DNA of 16,258 nt, from NCBI RefSeq assembly GCF_905209685.1, contig NZ_CAJLUB010000029.1, positions 1 to 16,258 on the forward strand. Direction: 5' to 3'. Position 1 is the first letter of the stretch. The number at the start of each line of letters is the position of its first letter. Below, one piece after another: positions 1 through 7,314 of the stretch. The notes beneath the pieces were generated by a model. The model had not been told where the DNA came from, ran no database searches, and worked only from the letters and a program-made list of their open reading frames with translations. This DNA is from an uncultured Veillonella sp. GTDB lineage: Bacteria; Bacillota; Negativicutes; Veillonellales; Veillonellaceae. A program made the translations under genes and the position numbers.

Positions 1-100
1 TACATATAAAAAATATATAAATAATTATTAATATAAATTATACTATATAGGCATATATATATACAATAAATTATGAAAAATACTTCATTCATTATTTTTT

Positions 101-109
101 TGCTATAAT
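101..109 (+). promoter_or_regulatory. Extended -10 promoter of the RluA-family gene
   Basis: The sequence TGCTATAAT is a perfect extended -10 (TGn plus TATAAT). No good -35 lies 16-18 bp upstream, which extended -10 promoters tolerate. Transcription would start near 115-117, at or just before the ATG at 117. The preceding 100 bases are very AT-rich and show no other feature. Confidence 0.6.
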
Positions 110-116
110 AGGACCT

Positions 117-1037
117 ATGAAAACAGCAACCATAATCGACTTGATTGTAGATGCTAATGTACACACGCAATCTATGAATCACATCATAAAACAACAGCAT
201 ATTTCACAGCGCATGCGCCGGCGTCTAAAAAATGATGGCATCATCACCATTAACGGACAACCAGCTACATGGGATACCCTTGTTCATGGCGGTGATCATC
301 TGCTTATGAAATTAGCACCTGAACAAGAATTTTCACGCACTCAAATGAATCTGGAAATCGTATACGAAGACGATTACATTCTCGCTGTAAATAAAGGCGC
401 CGGTGTTCTTATGCACCCTACCTCAACGGTGCGCGATGGAACATTGGCAAATGGCGTTCTCTATTATTATGACGAAACCGAACAAGCTCATGACTTTCAC
501 CCGGTCCATCGACTCGATAAGGACACATCGGGCATCGTCATCATCGCTAAAACATCGGTGGTACAGCATGCCTTTGATAAGCAACGCACAAAATTTCAAA
601 AGGTCTACGACGCCATCGTTGAAGGCACTATGCCAAGTCAATCGCTAACCATTAATTATCCCATCGGACGTAAACCTGGTAGCATCATCGAACGAAGTTG
701 CACATTAATCGGCAAACCGGCTCGTACAGATGTGACGGTATTGACACGCCACATAGTTTCCCCGCCTGTACAAGTGGATATAAATATGAGCACGCAACAG
801 GTTCTGACTCATGTGCAATGTGTACTCCATACGGGCCGAACCCATCAGATTCGTGTACATCTATCCCATTTAGGTTTTCCTTTAGCTGGTGATGATTTAT
901 ATGGCGGTCATTTAGATTATATCCGTCGGCAAGCATTACACGCTGGGTACCTAGCTTTCACCCATCCTATGACACAGGAGTATATAGAACTACGGGCCCC
1001 TATGCCAACGGATATGAAAGATTTACTATATCTCTAA
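117..1037 (+). CDS. RluA-family 23S rRNA/tRNA pseudouridine synthase
   Basis: Isomerises specific uridines in rRNA or tRNA to pseudouridine in the cytoplasm; the exact target cannot be told from sequence. The 306-aa length is normal for the family. Residues 1-66 form an S4-like RNA-binding region (basic MRRRLKNDG, then ITINGQ). The catalytic domain follows, with the hallmark HRLDKDTSG at residues 131-139, whose Asp134 is the expected catalytic aspartate. The later GRTHQIRVHL motif is also typical. The ATG at 117 is preferred because the S4-like part starts immediately after it and the next ATG would cut it. No Shine-Dalgarno is visible and the -10 box ends only 7 bp upstream, so a leaderless transcript is likely. 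It looks monocistronic: the fba gene downstream has its own promoter region. Confidence 0.93.
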   Translation: MKTATIIDLIVDANVHTQSMNHIIKQQHISQRMRRRLKNDGIITINGQPATWDTLVHGGDHLLMKLAPEQEFSRTQMNLEIVYEDDYILAVNKGAGVLMHPTSTVRDGTLANGVLYYYDETEQAHDFHPVHRLDKDTSGIVIIAKTSVVQHAFDKQRTKFQKVYDAIVEGTMPSQSLTINYPIGRKPGSIIERSCTLIGKPARTDVTVLTRHIVSPPVQVDINMSTQQVLTHVQCVLHTGRTHQIRVHLSHLGFPLAGDDLYGGHLDYIRRQALHAGYLAFTHPMTQEYIELRAPMPTDMKDLLYL

Positions 1038-1087
1038 CAGATTCATCTAGAAAACCTTATAAAATTGTGGTGCTTTATATCGTTTCT

Positions 1088-1156
1088 TGATATACTAACA
1101 ATGAATAGATATGTATCATCATAAGTTGATGACAATACTTTCAAAATACATACAAT
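1088..1156 (+). promoter_or_regulatory. Promoter region of fba with inverted repeat
   Basis: Two promoter candidates are visible. One is an extended -10, TGATATACT, at 1088-1096. The other is ATGACA (1129-1134), a 16-bp spacer and TACAAT (1151-1156), each 5/6 to consensus. Between them lies an inverted repeat, TCATCA (1116-1121) and TGATGA (1127-1132), that overlaps the second -35. It could be an operator or a 5'-UTR hairpin. Which start is used cannot be decided from sequence. Confidence 0.45.
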
Positions 1157-1181
1157 CGGCTATAAAGCCAAGGAGGACAAC

Positions 1182-2111
1182 ATGCCATTAGTAACGACTA
1201 CGGAAATGTTCAAAAAAGCTTATGAAGGCGGCTATGCAGTAGGTGCTTTCAACGTTAACAATATGGAAATCGTACAAGGTATCGTCGATGCAGCAAAAGA
1301 GGAACAATCCCCTCTTATTTTGCAAGTATCTGCAGGTGCTCGTAAATATGCTAAACATATTTATCTTGTAAAACTAGTAGAAGCAGCATTAGAAGATAGC
1401 AATTTACCAATCGCTCTTCACCTTGACCACGGTGATTCTTTTGAAATCTGTAAAGATTGTGTAGACGGCGGTTTTACATCTGTTATGATTGACGCTTCTC
1501 ACCATGATTTTGAAGAAAACGTAAAAATCACAAAACAAGTTGTTGAATACGCTCATGCGCACGGTGTTGTAGTAGAAGCAGAACTTGGTCGTTTGGCTGG
1601 CGTTGAAGATGACGTTAACGTATCCGATGCAGACGCTCGCTTCACAGACCCTGAACAAGCTGCTGAATTCGTAGCATTAACAGGCGTTGATTCCTTGGCT
1701 ATCGCTATCGGTACAAGCCACGGTGCTTACAAATTCAAAGGCACCCCATACCTCGACTTTGAACGTTTAGAAAAAGTTGGTAAATTATTGCCTAACTTCC
1801 CTATCGTATTGCATGGTGCTTCCTCCGTATTGCCTGAATTCGTAGCAAAATGTAACGAATTTGGTGGCAATATCCCTGGCGCACAAGGCGTACCTGAAGA
1901 AATGCTTCGCAAAGCAGCGCAAATGGCGGTTTGCAAAATCAACATAGATACAGACCTTCGCCTTGCTATGACTGCATCTGTACGCGAATACTTGGCACAA
2001 AATCCATCCGAATTTGATCCTCGTAAATATTTAGGACCTGCTCGTGACGCTATTAAAGGCATGGTAGCTCACAAAATTAAAGATGTATTAGGTTCTTCTC
2101 ACAAACTATAA
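1182..2111 (+). CDS. fba: Class II fructose-1,6-bisphosphate aldolase
   Basis: Zinc-dependent cytoplasmic enzyme that cleaves fructose-1,6-bisphosphate to dihydroxyacetone phosphate and glyceraldehyde-3-phosphate, and runs in reverse in gluconeogenesis. At 309 aa it has the usual class IIA length. LHLDHGD at residues 79-85 holds the catalytic Asp82 and zinc ligand His83. Further family motifs are VEAELGRLAG, the IGTSHG histidine, VLHGASS, and the phosphate-binding INIDTDLR near the C-terminus. A strong AGGAGG (1171-1176) sits 5 nt before the ATG. Codon choice looks more biased than in the neighbours (repeated use of a few codons such as GCT, GTA, CGT), as expected of a highly expressed glycolytic gene. 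The flippase gene starts 3 nt after its stop, so the two are probably co-transcribed. Confidence 0.96.
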   Translation: MPLVTTTEMFKKAYEGGYAVGAFNVNNMEIVQGIVDAAKEEQSPLILQVSAGARKYAKHIYLVKLVEAALEDSNLPIALHLDHGDSFEICKDCVDGGFTSVMIDASHHDFEENVKITKQVVEYAHAHGVVVEAELGRLAGVEDDVNVSDADARFTDPEQAAEFVALTGVDSLAIAIGTSHGAYKFKGTPYLDFERLEKVGKLLPNFPIVLHGASSVLPEFVAKCNEFGGNIPGAQGVPEEMLRKAAQMAVCKINIDTDLRLAMTASVREYLAQNPSEFDPRKYLGPARDAIKGMVAHKIKDVLGSSHKL

Positions 2112-2114
2112 TCT

Positions 2115-3671
2115 ATGGCTAGCGGATTTGTAAAAGGAACCTTAATCTTAACCATTGCCGGTTTCGTAGTGAAAGCCATCGGTAGTATCAACTGGATTCT
2201 TCTCTCCCGTATCTTGGGCGGGGAAGGCATCGGGATCTACCAGATGGCCTTTCCTATCTATTTGTTACTATTACAAATTTCGAGCGCAGGTGTGCCGATT
2301 GCCATCTCTATTTTGACGGCAGAACGATTAGCCTTACACGACTTTGGTGGTGCTAAGAGAGTATTCAATATATCTTTTACAATGTTAACCATTACAGGCT
2401 TTATCGCCAGCCTTGCCATGTACTTTGGTGCAGATTGGTTGATCTCTAGTGGTCTCATTGCTGAAAGCCGTGCCTACTACTCTATCATCGCGCTCGCTCC
2501 GGCAGTATTCTTTGTAACGTGGATTTCCTGCTTCCGCGGGTATATCCAAGGCTATGAAATGATGACGCCAACGGCGGTCAGCCAAATCGTAGAACAACTG
2601 TTACGTGTTATCGTCATGCTCGGTGCTGCAGCTATCTTGTTGCCTTATGGTCTACCGGCTGCTGCAGGTGGTGCTAGCTTAGGTGCTGGTGTCGGTGCCT
2701 TTGGTGCCTTTCTAGTGCTCTTGTACTATTACTATAAATTGCCTAAGGCAAGTAGTACTGGTGAAAGCTACGATGGTCCTCGTGAATCAGCTAAAGAAAT
2801 TTTGTCACGACTCTTAACATTGTCCATTCCAATTTCCTTAGCAAGTATCATGTTGCCATTAACAGCTAACCTCGATTTGCTCATCGTACCACGTCGACTC
2901 TTAGATGCTGGTTTCCCGATGAATGAAGTAACAGAACTGTTCGGTTATCTTACAGGTATGGCAGTTCCGCTCATCAACTTGGCTACCATCATTACAGCAG
3001 CCCTTGCAACAAGCATTGTACCAGCTATCTCTCATGCCTTTGCAAAACGCGATCATCAAGGTATTTATGAACGTACCTCGGGCTCCATGAGATTAACATT
3101 TATGGCTACTGTACCATTTACGGTACTATTATATGTACTTGCTGCCCCAACAGTTACCTTGATTTATAATGCACCTAAGGCAGAATTAGCTACGCAAATC
3201 ACTGCGTTCTCTATCTTCTTCCTCGGTGTACACCAAGTAACAACAGGTATCTTACAAGGTCTTAACAAACCGCGTATTCCTGTAATTAATATGGGTATTG
3301 CGTTAGTAATCAAAGTCATCCTGAACTGGACACTAACGGCCATCCCATGGCTTGGTATCGGCGGTGCCGCTTGGGCAACCGTTGCTGATATTGGCTTTGC
3401 AGCGTTACTCAACTTGATTTACATCAAAAAATACACAGGCTACTTCCTCGATATTTCCCTTCTATGGAAAAATGTGGTCAGTGCCGGTGTCATGGGTATA
3501 CTCATCTTTATGAGTTACCACTACTTAACAGATATCTTACCAATGTGGGTTAACTTCATACTCACAGGTATCGAAGGCTTATTGCTCTACGTTATTATCA
3601 TGGTTCTTTTAAAAGGACTTAATAAAAATGATGGCGCAAGCATGCCACTCATAGGTAGATTCTTTAGATAA
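2115..3671 (+). CDS. SpoVB/YtgP-type lipid-linked oligosaccharide flippase
   Basis: Predicted MOP-superfamily membrane flippase that moves lipid-linked wall precursors such as lipid II across the cytoplasmic membrane. At 518 aa with about 14 hydrophobic segments it has the size of Bacillus SpoVB. The N-terminus (FVKGTLILTIAGFVVKAIGS, then ILGGEGIGIYQMAFPIY and SSAGVPIAIS) matches the classic SpoVB/YtgP opening. Later segments such as GLNKPRIPVINMGI and NWTLTAIPWLGIGGAAWAT are family-typical. The gene starts 3 nt after the fba stop and has no clear Shine-Dalgarno, so translation probably depends on ribosomes finishing fba. A strong terminator follows. Whether it serves peptidoglycan, another glycan or sporulation cannot be told here; it is the only wall-related gene in the window. 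Confidence 0.88.
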   Translation: MASGFVKGTLILTIAGFVVKAIGSINWILLSRILGGEGIGIYQMAFPIYLLLLQISSAGVPIAISILTAERLALHDFGGAKRVFNISFTMLTITGFIASLAMYFGADWLISSGLIAESRAYYSIIALAPAVFFVTWISCFRGYIQGYEMMTPTAVSQIVEQLLRVIVMLGAAAILLPYGLPAAAGGASLGAGVGAFGAFLVLLYYYYKLPKASSTGESYDGPRESAKEILSRLLTLSIPISLASIMLPLTANLDLLIVPRRLLDAGFPMNEVTELFGYLTGMAVPLINLATIITAALATSIVPAISHAFAKRDHQGIYERTSGSMRLTFMATVPFTVLLYVLAAPTVTLIYNAPKAELATQITAFSIFFLGVHQVTTGILQGLNKPRIPVINMGIALVIKVILNWTLTAIPWLGIGGAAWATVADIGFAALLNLIYIKKYTGYFLDISLLWKNVVSAGVMGILIFMSYHYLTDILPMWVNFILTGIEGLLLYVIIMVLLKGLNKNDGASMPLIGRFFR

Positions 3672-3677
3672 TAACTT

Positions 3678-3714
3678 AAAGAGGTTTAACACATATGTGT
3701 TAAACCTCTTTTTT
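3678..3714 (+). terminator. Intrinsic terminator after fba-flippase
   Basis: Perfect 17-bp inverted repeat (3678-3694 with 3695-3711) centred on CACATATGTG, followed by a T-run to 3714. The convergent minus-strand gene ends at 3748, so the hairpin may stop transcription from both sides, although the tail on the minus strand is less T-rich. Confidence 0.9.
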
Positions 3715-3747
3715 ATGCCACTCACTTTACGCTATCTTTTTATAGTA

Positions 3748-5133
3748 TTACTTCTTATCATTATGTGCTTTTTTATCTTTCACAATATCCCTAATAGTAG
3801 GATTTGTTTGTATCACATCTAACATTACAGGTGAAATGCCGATTCCCACAAAAGCTTTATCATTCCAAGCTTTACTATGTTTAGCAGCTACATATTGAAT
3901 AACATCTCGCAATTTATAGTTACTTACGTGAACATCATCAGGTTTGTGTAAATAATACGTATAAACATACTGATTATCATACAAAACCATACCAAATAGT
4001 GTTGCATTTTCCTTGTTAGCTTCAAAGTATAAAGCTGGAATACCATTGTTCCAAACTGTAGCATATTGTAATCGCTTATGACCTTTTAAACCATATTTTT
4101 TAACAACAGTTCTTAAGTAACTATATAAAATATTTTGTTTTTCAACACTAGCACCTTCTATAAATGGTTGCTTACCAAATACAGCTTTAATACGTCCAGA
4201 CATATAAACATCATATTCAGCTGGGCCTATAACCTCATGTTTCTTGAATTTACTATTTTTTAATACCCTAAATGTATAAGGTCCCAAATGAACAGGATCA
4301 GTATATGCTAACACATCACTAGCCGGCTTAATAGAAGGTAAAACAAAATTAGCCAAAGGTCCCATTGTATCTGAGATGGAACGTTGCGTATCATCTTTAA
4401 TATAATTTTTTATAATATCTTTATTAAGAGATTGACCAATATGATAAGAAAGATTAGGTGTTTTAGGTAATGTAAAATTGATTGTCCCCACAACCAAATG
4501 ATCATCAAAGCCTATTACATCCCACGTTGCTTTTTCAAGTCCAGGATAAGTAAATACATCACCATCTACAAATCGAACTGAGTCTTTTCGCTTTTCTAAT
4601 CTCTCATTCAAAGTATTCTGTAAAAGAGATTTATTTAAATCAGTATACTCTATATTTGTATCTTCCCATTTAGAACCTTTAGGCTGTTGTCTTGTTTCAT
4701 ATCTAAAATCAGATACGGCATTAATAGTTCCTCCCACACTCTTAATGGAAGACTTAGACATATGTTTAGGATCAATAGACCAACCTACTATACTTTCTTT
4801 TGAGCCTGTAAATTTAATATCAGCCCCATTTTCTGTAATAATATATACACTCCTAGAATGATGTATTGCTCTAGTCAATTCTTGTACTACATAAATATCA
4901 TCACCTAATTTTTCATTATCATAATTTGGCTCATGTTGTGCCCATTTTTTAACCTCAGACTCTTGGAAGTCATCAACCTTCTTAGCAACTTCTCCTTGAA
5001 TACGATATTCTTGATACGCTTCTTTCCCAATATCTGGGCGAGCCCCAGGAATATTAACATCAATGGCCTGAGATACGCCTATAGTCCCTATAAACCCAAT
5101 ACAACTCAACAATAACAAACGTCTTAGCATCAT
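3748..5133 (-). CDS. Secreted protein of unknown function (large paralogue)
   Basis: I do not recognise a family. The reading frame opens at 5157, but the better start is the ATG at 5133. It is preceded by AAGGAG with a 6-nt spacer, and the protein then begins MMLRRLLLLS, a proper signal peptide. Cleavage is expected after VSQA, giving an exported mature protein of about 438 aa. A Cys lies in the hydrophobic stretch (LLSC), but only about five hydrophobic residues precede it, so a lipoprotein is unlikely. The mature part is mixed alpha/beta, polar, and has no further membrane span. Residues 284-293, GPYTFRVLKN, recur almost exactly in the small secreted protein at 13870-14466, and the C-terminal YVYTYYLHKPD...YKLRDVI region resembles that protein's C-terminus. 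It has its own promoter (5167-5195). Confidence 0.85.
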   Translation of the reverse strand: MMLRRLLLLSCIGFIGTIGVSQAIDVNIPGARPDIGKEAYQEYRIQGEVAKKVDDFQESEVKKWAQHEPNYDNEKLGDDIYVVQELTRAIHHSRSVYIITENGADIKFTGSKESIVGWSIDPKHMSKSSIKSVGGTINAVSDFRYETRQQPKGSKWEDTNIEYTDLNKSLLQNTLNERLEKRKDSVRFVDGDVFTYPGLEKATWDVIGFDDHLVVGTINFTLPKTPNLSYHIGQSLNKDIIKNYIKDDTQRSISDTMGPLANFVLPSIKPASDVLAYTDPVHLGPYTFRVLKNSKFKKHEVIGPAEYDVYMSGRIKAVFGKQPFIEGASVEKQNILYSYLRTVVKKYGLKGHKRLQYATVWNNGIPALYFEANKENATLFGMVLYDNQYVYTYYLHKPDDVHVSNYKLRDVIQYVAAKHSKAWNDKAFVGIGISPVMLDVIQTNPTIRDIVKDKKAHNDKK

Positions 5134-5166
5134 ATCTCTCTCCTTAAACACATACATTTGTTTATA

Positions 5167-5195
5167 ATTTTAACACTTAGTTTATATTTTATCAA
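5167..5195 (-). promoter_or_regulatory. Promoter of the large secreted-protein gene
   Basis: On the minus strand: TTGATA (5195-5190), exactly 17 bp, then TAAAAT (5172-5167), the latter preceded by TGT as in an extended -10. Both boxes are 5/6 to consensus. It lies between the terminator of the AEC gene and the ribosome binding site at about 5145-5140, so the gene is transcribed separately from its upstream neighbour. Confidence 0.65.
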
Positions 5196-5221
5196 TTTCA
5201 CTTGTGTAGAAAAAATATAGG

Positions 5222-5255
5222 AAAAAAAGGTCTGACTATATTAGTCAGACCTTTT
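5222..5255 (-). terminator. Terminator of the AEC-family carrier gene
   Basis: A 14-bp stem (5225-5238 with 5242-5255; core GGTCTGACTA) with a 3-nt loop lies 3 bp beyond the stop of the minus-strand carrier gene. An A-run on the plus strand (5222-5228) reads as a T-tail on the minus strand. Confidence 0.9.
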
Positions 5256-5258
5256 AGT

Positions 5259-6296
5259 TTATGCTGTTATGCCTATCATAGTTAGGATTTCCATAATAAT
5301 TGGTATAGCTACCACAAATAGTATTGTACTAATCATGACAAGTCCTGTAGCAAATGACAAGTCAGATTTCGATTCATTGGCTACGATTGGTAATACTGCA
5401 ATAACGGGACCCGCCGATTGTACAACAAAGGTAATGATTGCTATTGGTTCTAGGACGATACCTGCGCCATATTGCAAGCCCAGAATGACACAGAACATGA
5501 TAATCGGTGATATTACAAAACGACCGATAATACCACCAATGGAATCTTTATTGAGACTCATACTTTTTAACCCCGCATCATGAAGTACAATACCAATATA
5601 AATCAAGGATAATGGGGTTACCATATCTCCTAAGTAATTCAATGTAGTATGTAAAATTGGTGCTAAAGGAATTTTAAAGAATAAGAATATCAATGCTACA
5701 AAGAACCCTAACAATGGTGGAGGTAATAACTTCTTCAAATCAAATTTAAACTTCTTACGCTTTGTTTCTGTATCTACTGTGCTATTACTTATACCATCAG
5801 TTTTACTATTATCAAAACCTAATTCAGCATTAGGCAGTGGATCTAACTCTATAAGGAATACCCCTACCATCCATACTGAAATAGTGTTACCGATATAATA
5901 TAACAAGAAATATGGTAGCGCATCTTGACCAAAGAGGGCGATTTGCACTGGCAATCCTATAAATAAGCAGTTATCATTAACTACCATATTTATGAAAATA
6001 CCACGCCTACCTCGAGGTACTTTTAGTGCTTTCATCATGATAAAAGCAACGATATATGCAATTACATAGGTTAATGTAACGGCTAGCATCCCATATCGAA
6101 GGTCCCATAAATCCGATGTATGTAGATGATGCAATACCGATACAAATACACCGGCTGGTAACGCAACAGACATGATAAATCTAGATAGATTACCACTAAA
6201 TATGGGATGAAACATCCCTCGCCCTTTTAATATATATCCTAGCGAGATCAGCAATACAATAGGTATGATGCTCTGTAAGGATGTAAGAAAAACCAT
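5259..6296 (-). CDS. AEC-family (auxin efflux carrier type) transporter
   Basis: Predicted secondary transporter of the inner membrane. AEC proteins in bacteria move malate, other organic acids or amino acids; the substrate here is not determinable. At 345 aa it has about ten hydrophobic segments in two halves: residues 1-155 and about 190-345. They are joined by a polar cytosolic loop (about 155-190) rich in Asp, Asn, Ser and Lys. Family features include the opening IIPIVLLISLGYILKGRG, the VNDNCLFIGLPV segment in half one, and VVQSAGPVIAVLPIVA in half two. GGGAGG lies 6 nt upstream of the ATG on the minus strand. The gene is divergent from the hydrolase/permease pair at 6559, and the shared spacer holds a 24-bp tandem repeat. 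It ends in its own terminator. Confidence 0.9.
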   Translation of the reverse strand: MVFLTSLQSIIPIVLLISLGYILKGRGMFHPIFSGNLSRFIMSVALPAGVFVSVLHHLHTSDLWDLRYGMLAVTLTYVIAYIVAFIMMKALKVPRGRRGIFINMVVNDNCLFIGLPVQIALFGQDALPYFLLYYIGNTISVWMVGVFLIELDPLPNAELGFDNSKTDGISNSTVDTETKRKKFKFDLKKLLPPPLLGFFVALIFLFFKIPLAPILHTTLNYLGDMVTPLSLIYIGIVLHDAGLKSMSLNKDSIGGIIGRFVISPIIMFCVILGLQYGAGIVLEPIAIITFVVQSAGPVIAVLPIVANESKSDLSFATGLVMISTILFVVAIPIIMEILTMIGITA

Positions 6297-6357
6297 AGTA
6301 AACCTCCCGTACAGTTTATTCGTAATCTATCATACCATGTTTTTAACAAAACATATA

Positions 6358-6405
6358 CGAATATAATTATCCCTATAAAACCGAATATAATTATCCCTAT
6401 AAAAC
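6358..6405 (+). repeat. Perfect 24-bp tandem duplication
   Basis: Two identical, abutting 24-bp units (6358-6381 and 6382-6405), each starting CGAATATAATTATCCC and ending TATAAAAC. They lie 62 bp upstream of the AEC gene start and 150 bp upstream of the divergent hydrolase. Doubled regulator-binding sites or plain slippage are both possible. Confidence 0.9.
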
Positions 6406-6503
6406 TAATATGAATTTTATAAAATGTAACAATGTTAACATATTTTAGAATGTATAAGTTTTATAATTAATTACAATAATAGTATTATTTATTCACGAAT
6501 ATT

Positions 6504-6512
6504 TGATATACT
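6504..6512 (+). promoter_or_regulatory. Extended -10 promoter of the hydrolase-permease operon
   Basis: TGATATACT fits TGn plus a 5/6 -10 box, without a clear -35. The start would be near 6518, giving a 5' UTR of about 40 nt. An 8-bp palindrome, TTGTACAA (6526-6533), lies just downstream, and a 10-bp palindrome, ATGTTAACAT (6432-6441), lies upstream. Confidence 0.5.
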
Positions 6513-6558
6513 TAAACTATACTAATTGTACAAATTTTTACACATATGAGGTGATATT

Positions 6559-7299
6559 ATGACAAAACCATTCATTGGTGTATCTGGCAATATCTTACGA
6601 GATAACGGCGGTGCCTACGTAGATTTATTACGTTCTTATGTAAACCATGATTATCCACGCTCTATCGAAGAGGCTGGTGGCATTCCAGTTATCATTCCAT
6701 TTACAAAAAATCTCGACGTAGCCCGTGAAACGGTTGCAAAACTTGACGCCTTATTATTATCTGGTGGCCATGACGTATCTCCACTGAATTACGGTGAGGA
6801 ACCATTGCAAGGTCTAGGCGATGTATTCCCTGAACGAGATCAATTCGATTTTGCATTATTGAAAGCAGCGGAAGAAAAACAAATTCCTATCTTTTGTATT
6901 TGCCGAGGCATTCAAATTTTAAATGTATATCGTGGTGGTTCTCTATACCAAGATTTAAAGTATGACGAAAACTGTACGATAAAACATTCACAAAATCAAA
7001 CCCCTGCATTAGGTACACATACAGTAGATATCGAGTTTGAATCTAAGCTTGCTAGTGCTATTGGTCGCTCCACATGGATTACAAATTCTCACCATCATCA
7101 AACAGTAAAACATGTTGGTAAAGGTTTACAAGTAGTAGCAAGAGCTAAGGATGGTACTGTAGAAGGTTTAGAAGACTCCTCCTATCCTTGGTTAGTAGCT
7201 TGTCAATTCCATCCAGAAATGATGTCTGAAACAGATGAGAATGCAAAACGCTTATTTGCTGCCTTTGTAACAGCAGCTCGAGAAAATATAACTAAATAG
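6559..7299 (+). CDS. PuuD-like gamma-glutamyl hydrolase (class I GATase fold)
   Basis: Cytoplasmic C26-family hydrolase expected to cleave the gamma-glutamyl amide bond of a small conjugate such as gamma-glutamyl-GABA. The 246-aa length is standard. LLSGGHDVSPLNYGEEP near residues 70-86 is the family signature. The nucleophile elbow FCICRGIQ places Cys115, and QFHPE gives His218 and Glu220, so the catalytic triad is complete. GAGG with a 7-nt spacer precedes the ATG. The amino-acid permease starts 15 nt after the stop, which suggests import followed by intracellular hydrolysis. No other putrescine-pathway (Puu) gene is near, so the true substrate is open; another gamma-glutamyl compound or a peptidoglycan-derived conjugate is possible. 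Confidence 0.92.
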   Translation: MTKPFIGVSGNILRDNGGAYVDLLRSYVNHDYPRSIEEAGGIPVIIPFTKNLDVARETVAKLDALLLSGGHDVSPLNYGEEPLQGLGDVFPERDQFDFALLKAAEEKQIPIFCICRGIQILNVYRGGSLYQDLKYDENCTIKHSQNQTPALGTHTVDIEFESKLASAIGRSTWITNSHHHQTVKHVGKGLQVVARAKDGTVEGLEDSSYPWLVACQFHPEMMSETDENAKRLFAAFVTAARENITK

Positions 7300-7314
7300 T
7301 AGGAAGGTTTTAGT

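Noticed and set aside
1727..2062. Minus-strand ORF of 111 aa inside fba
   Set aside because: It is antisense to a clearly recognised, fully conserved enzyme and has no recognisable protein features.
5134..5157. Upstream ATG of the large secreted protein
   Set aside because: The codons from 5157 to 5134 contain the AAGGAG that serves the ATG at 5133, and the added residues are charged and would spoil the signal peptide.
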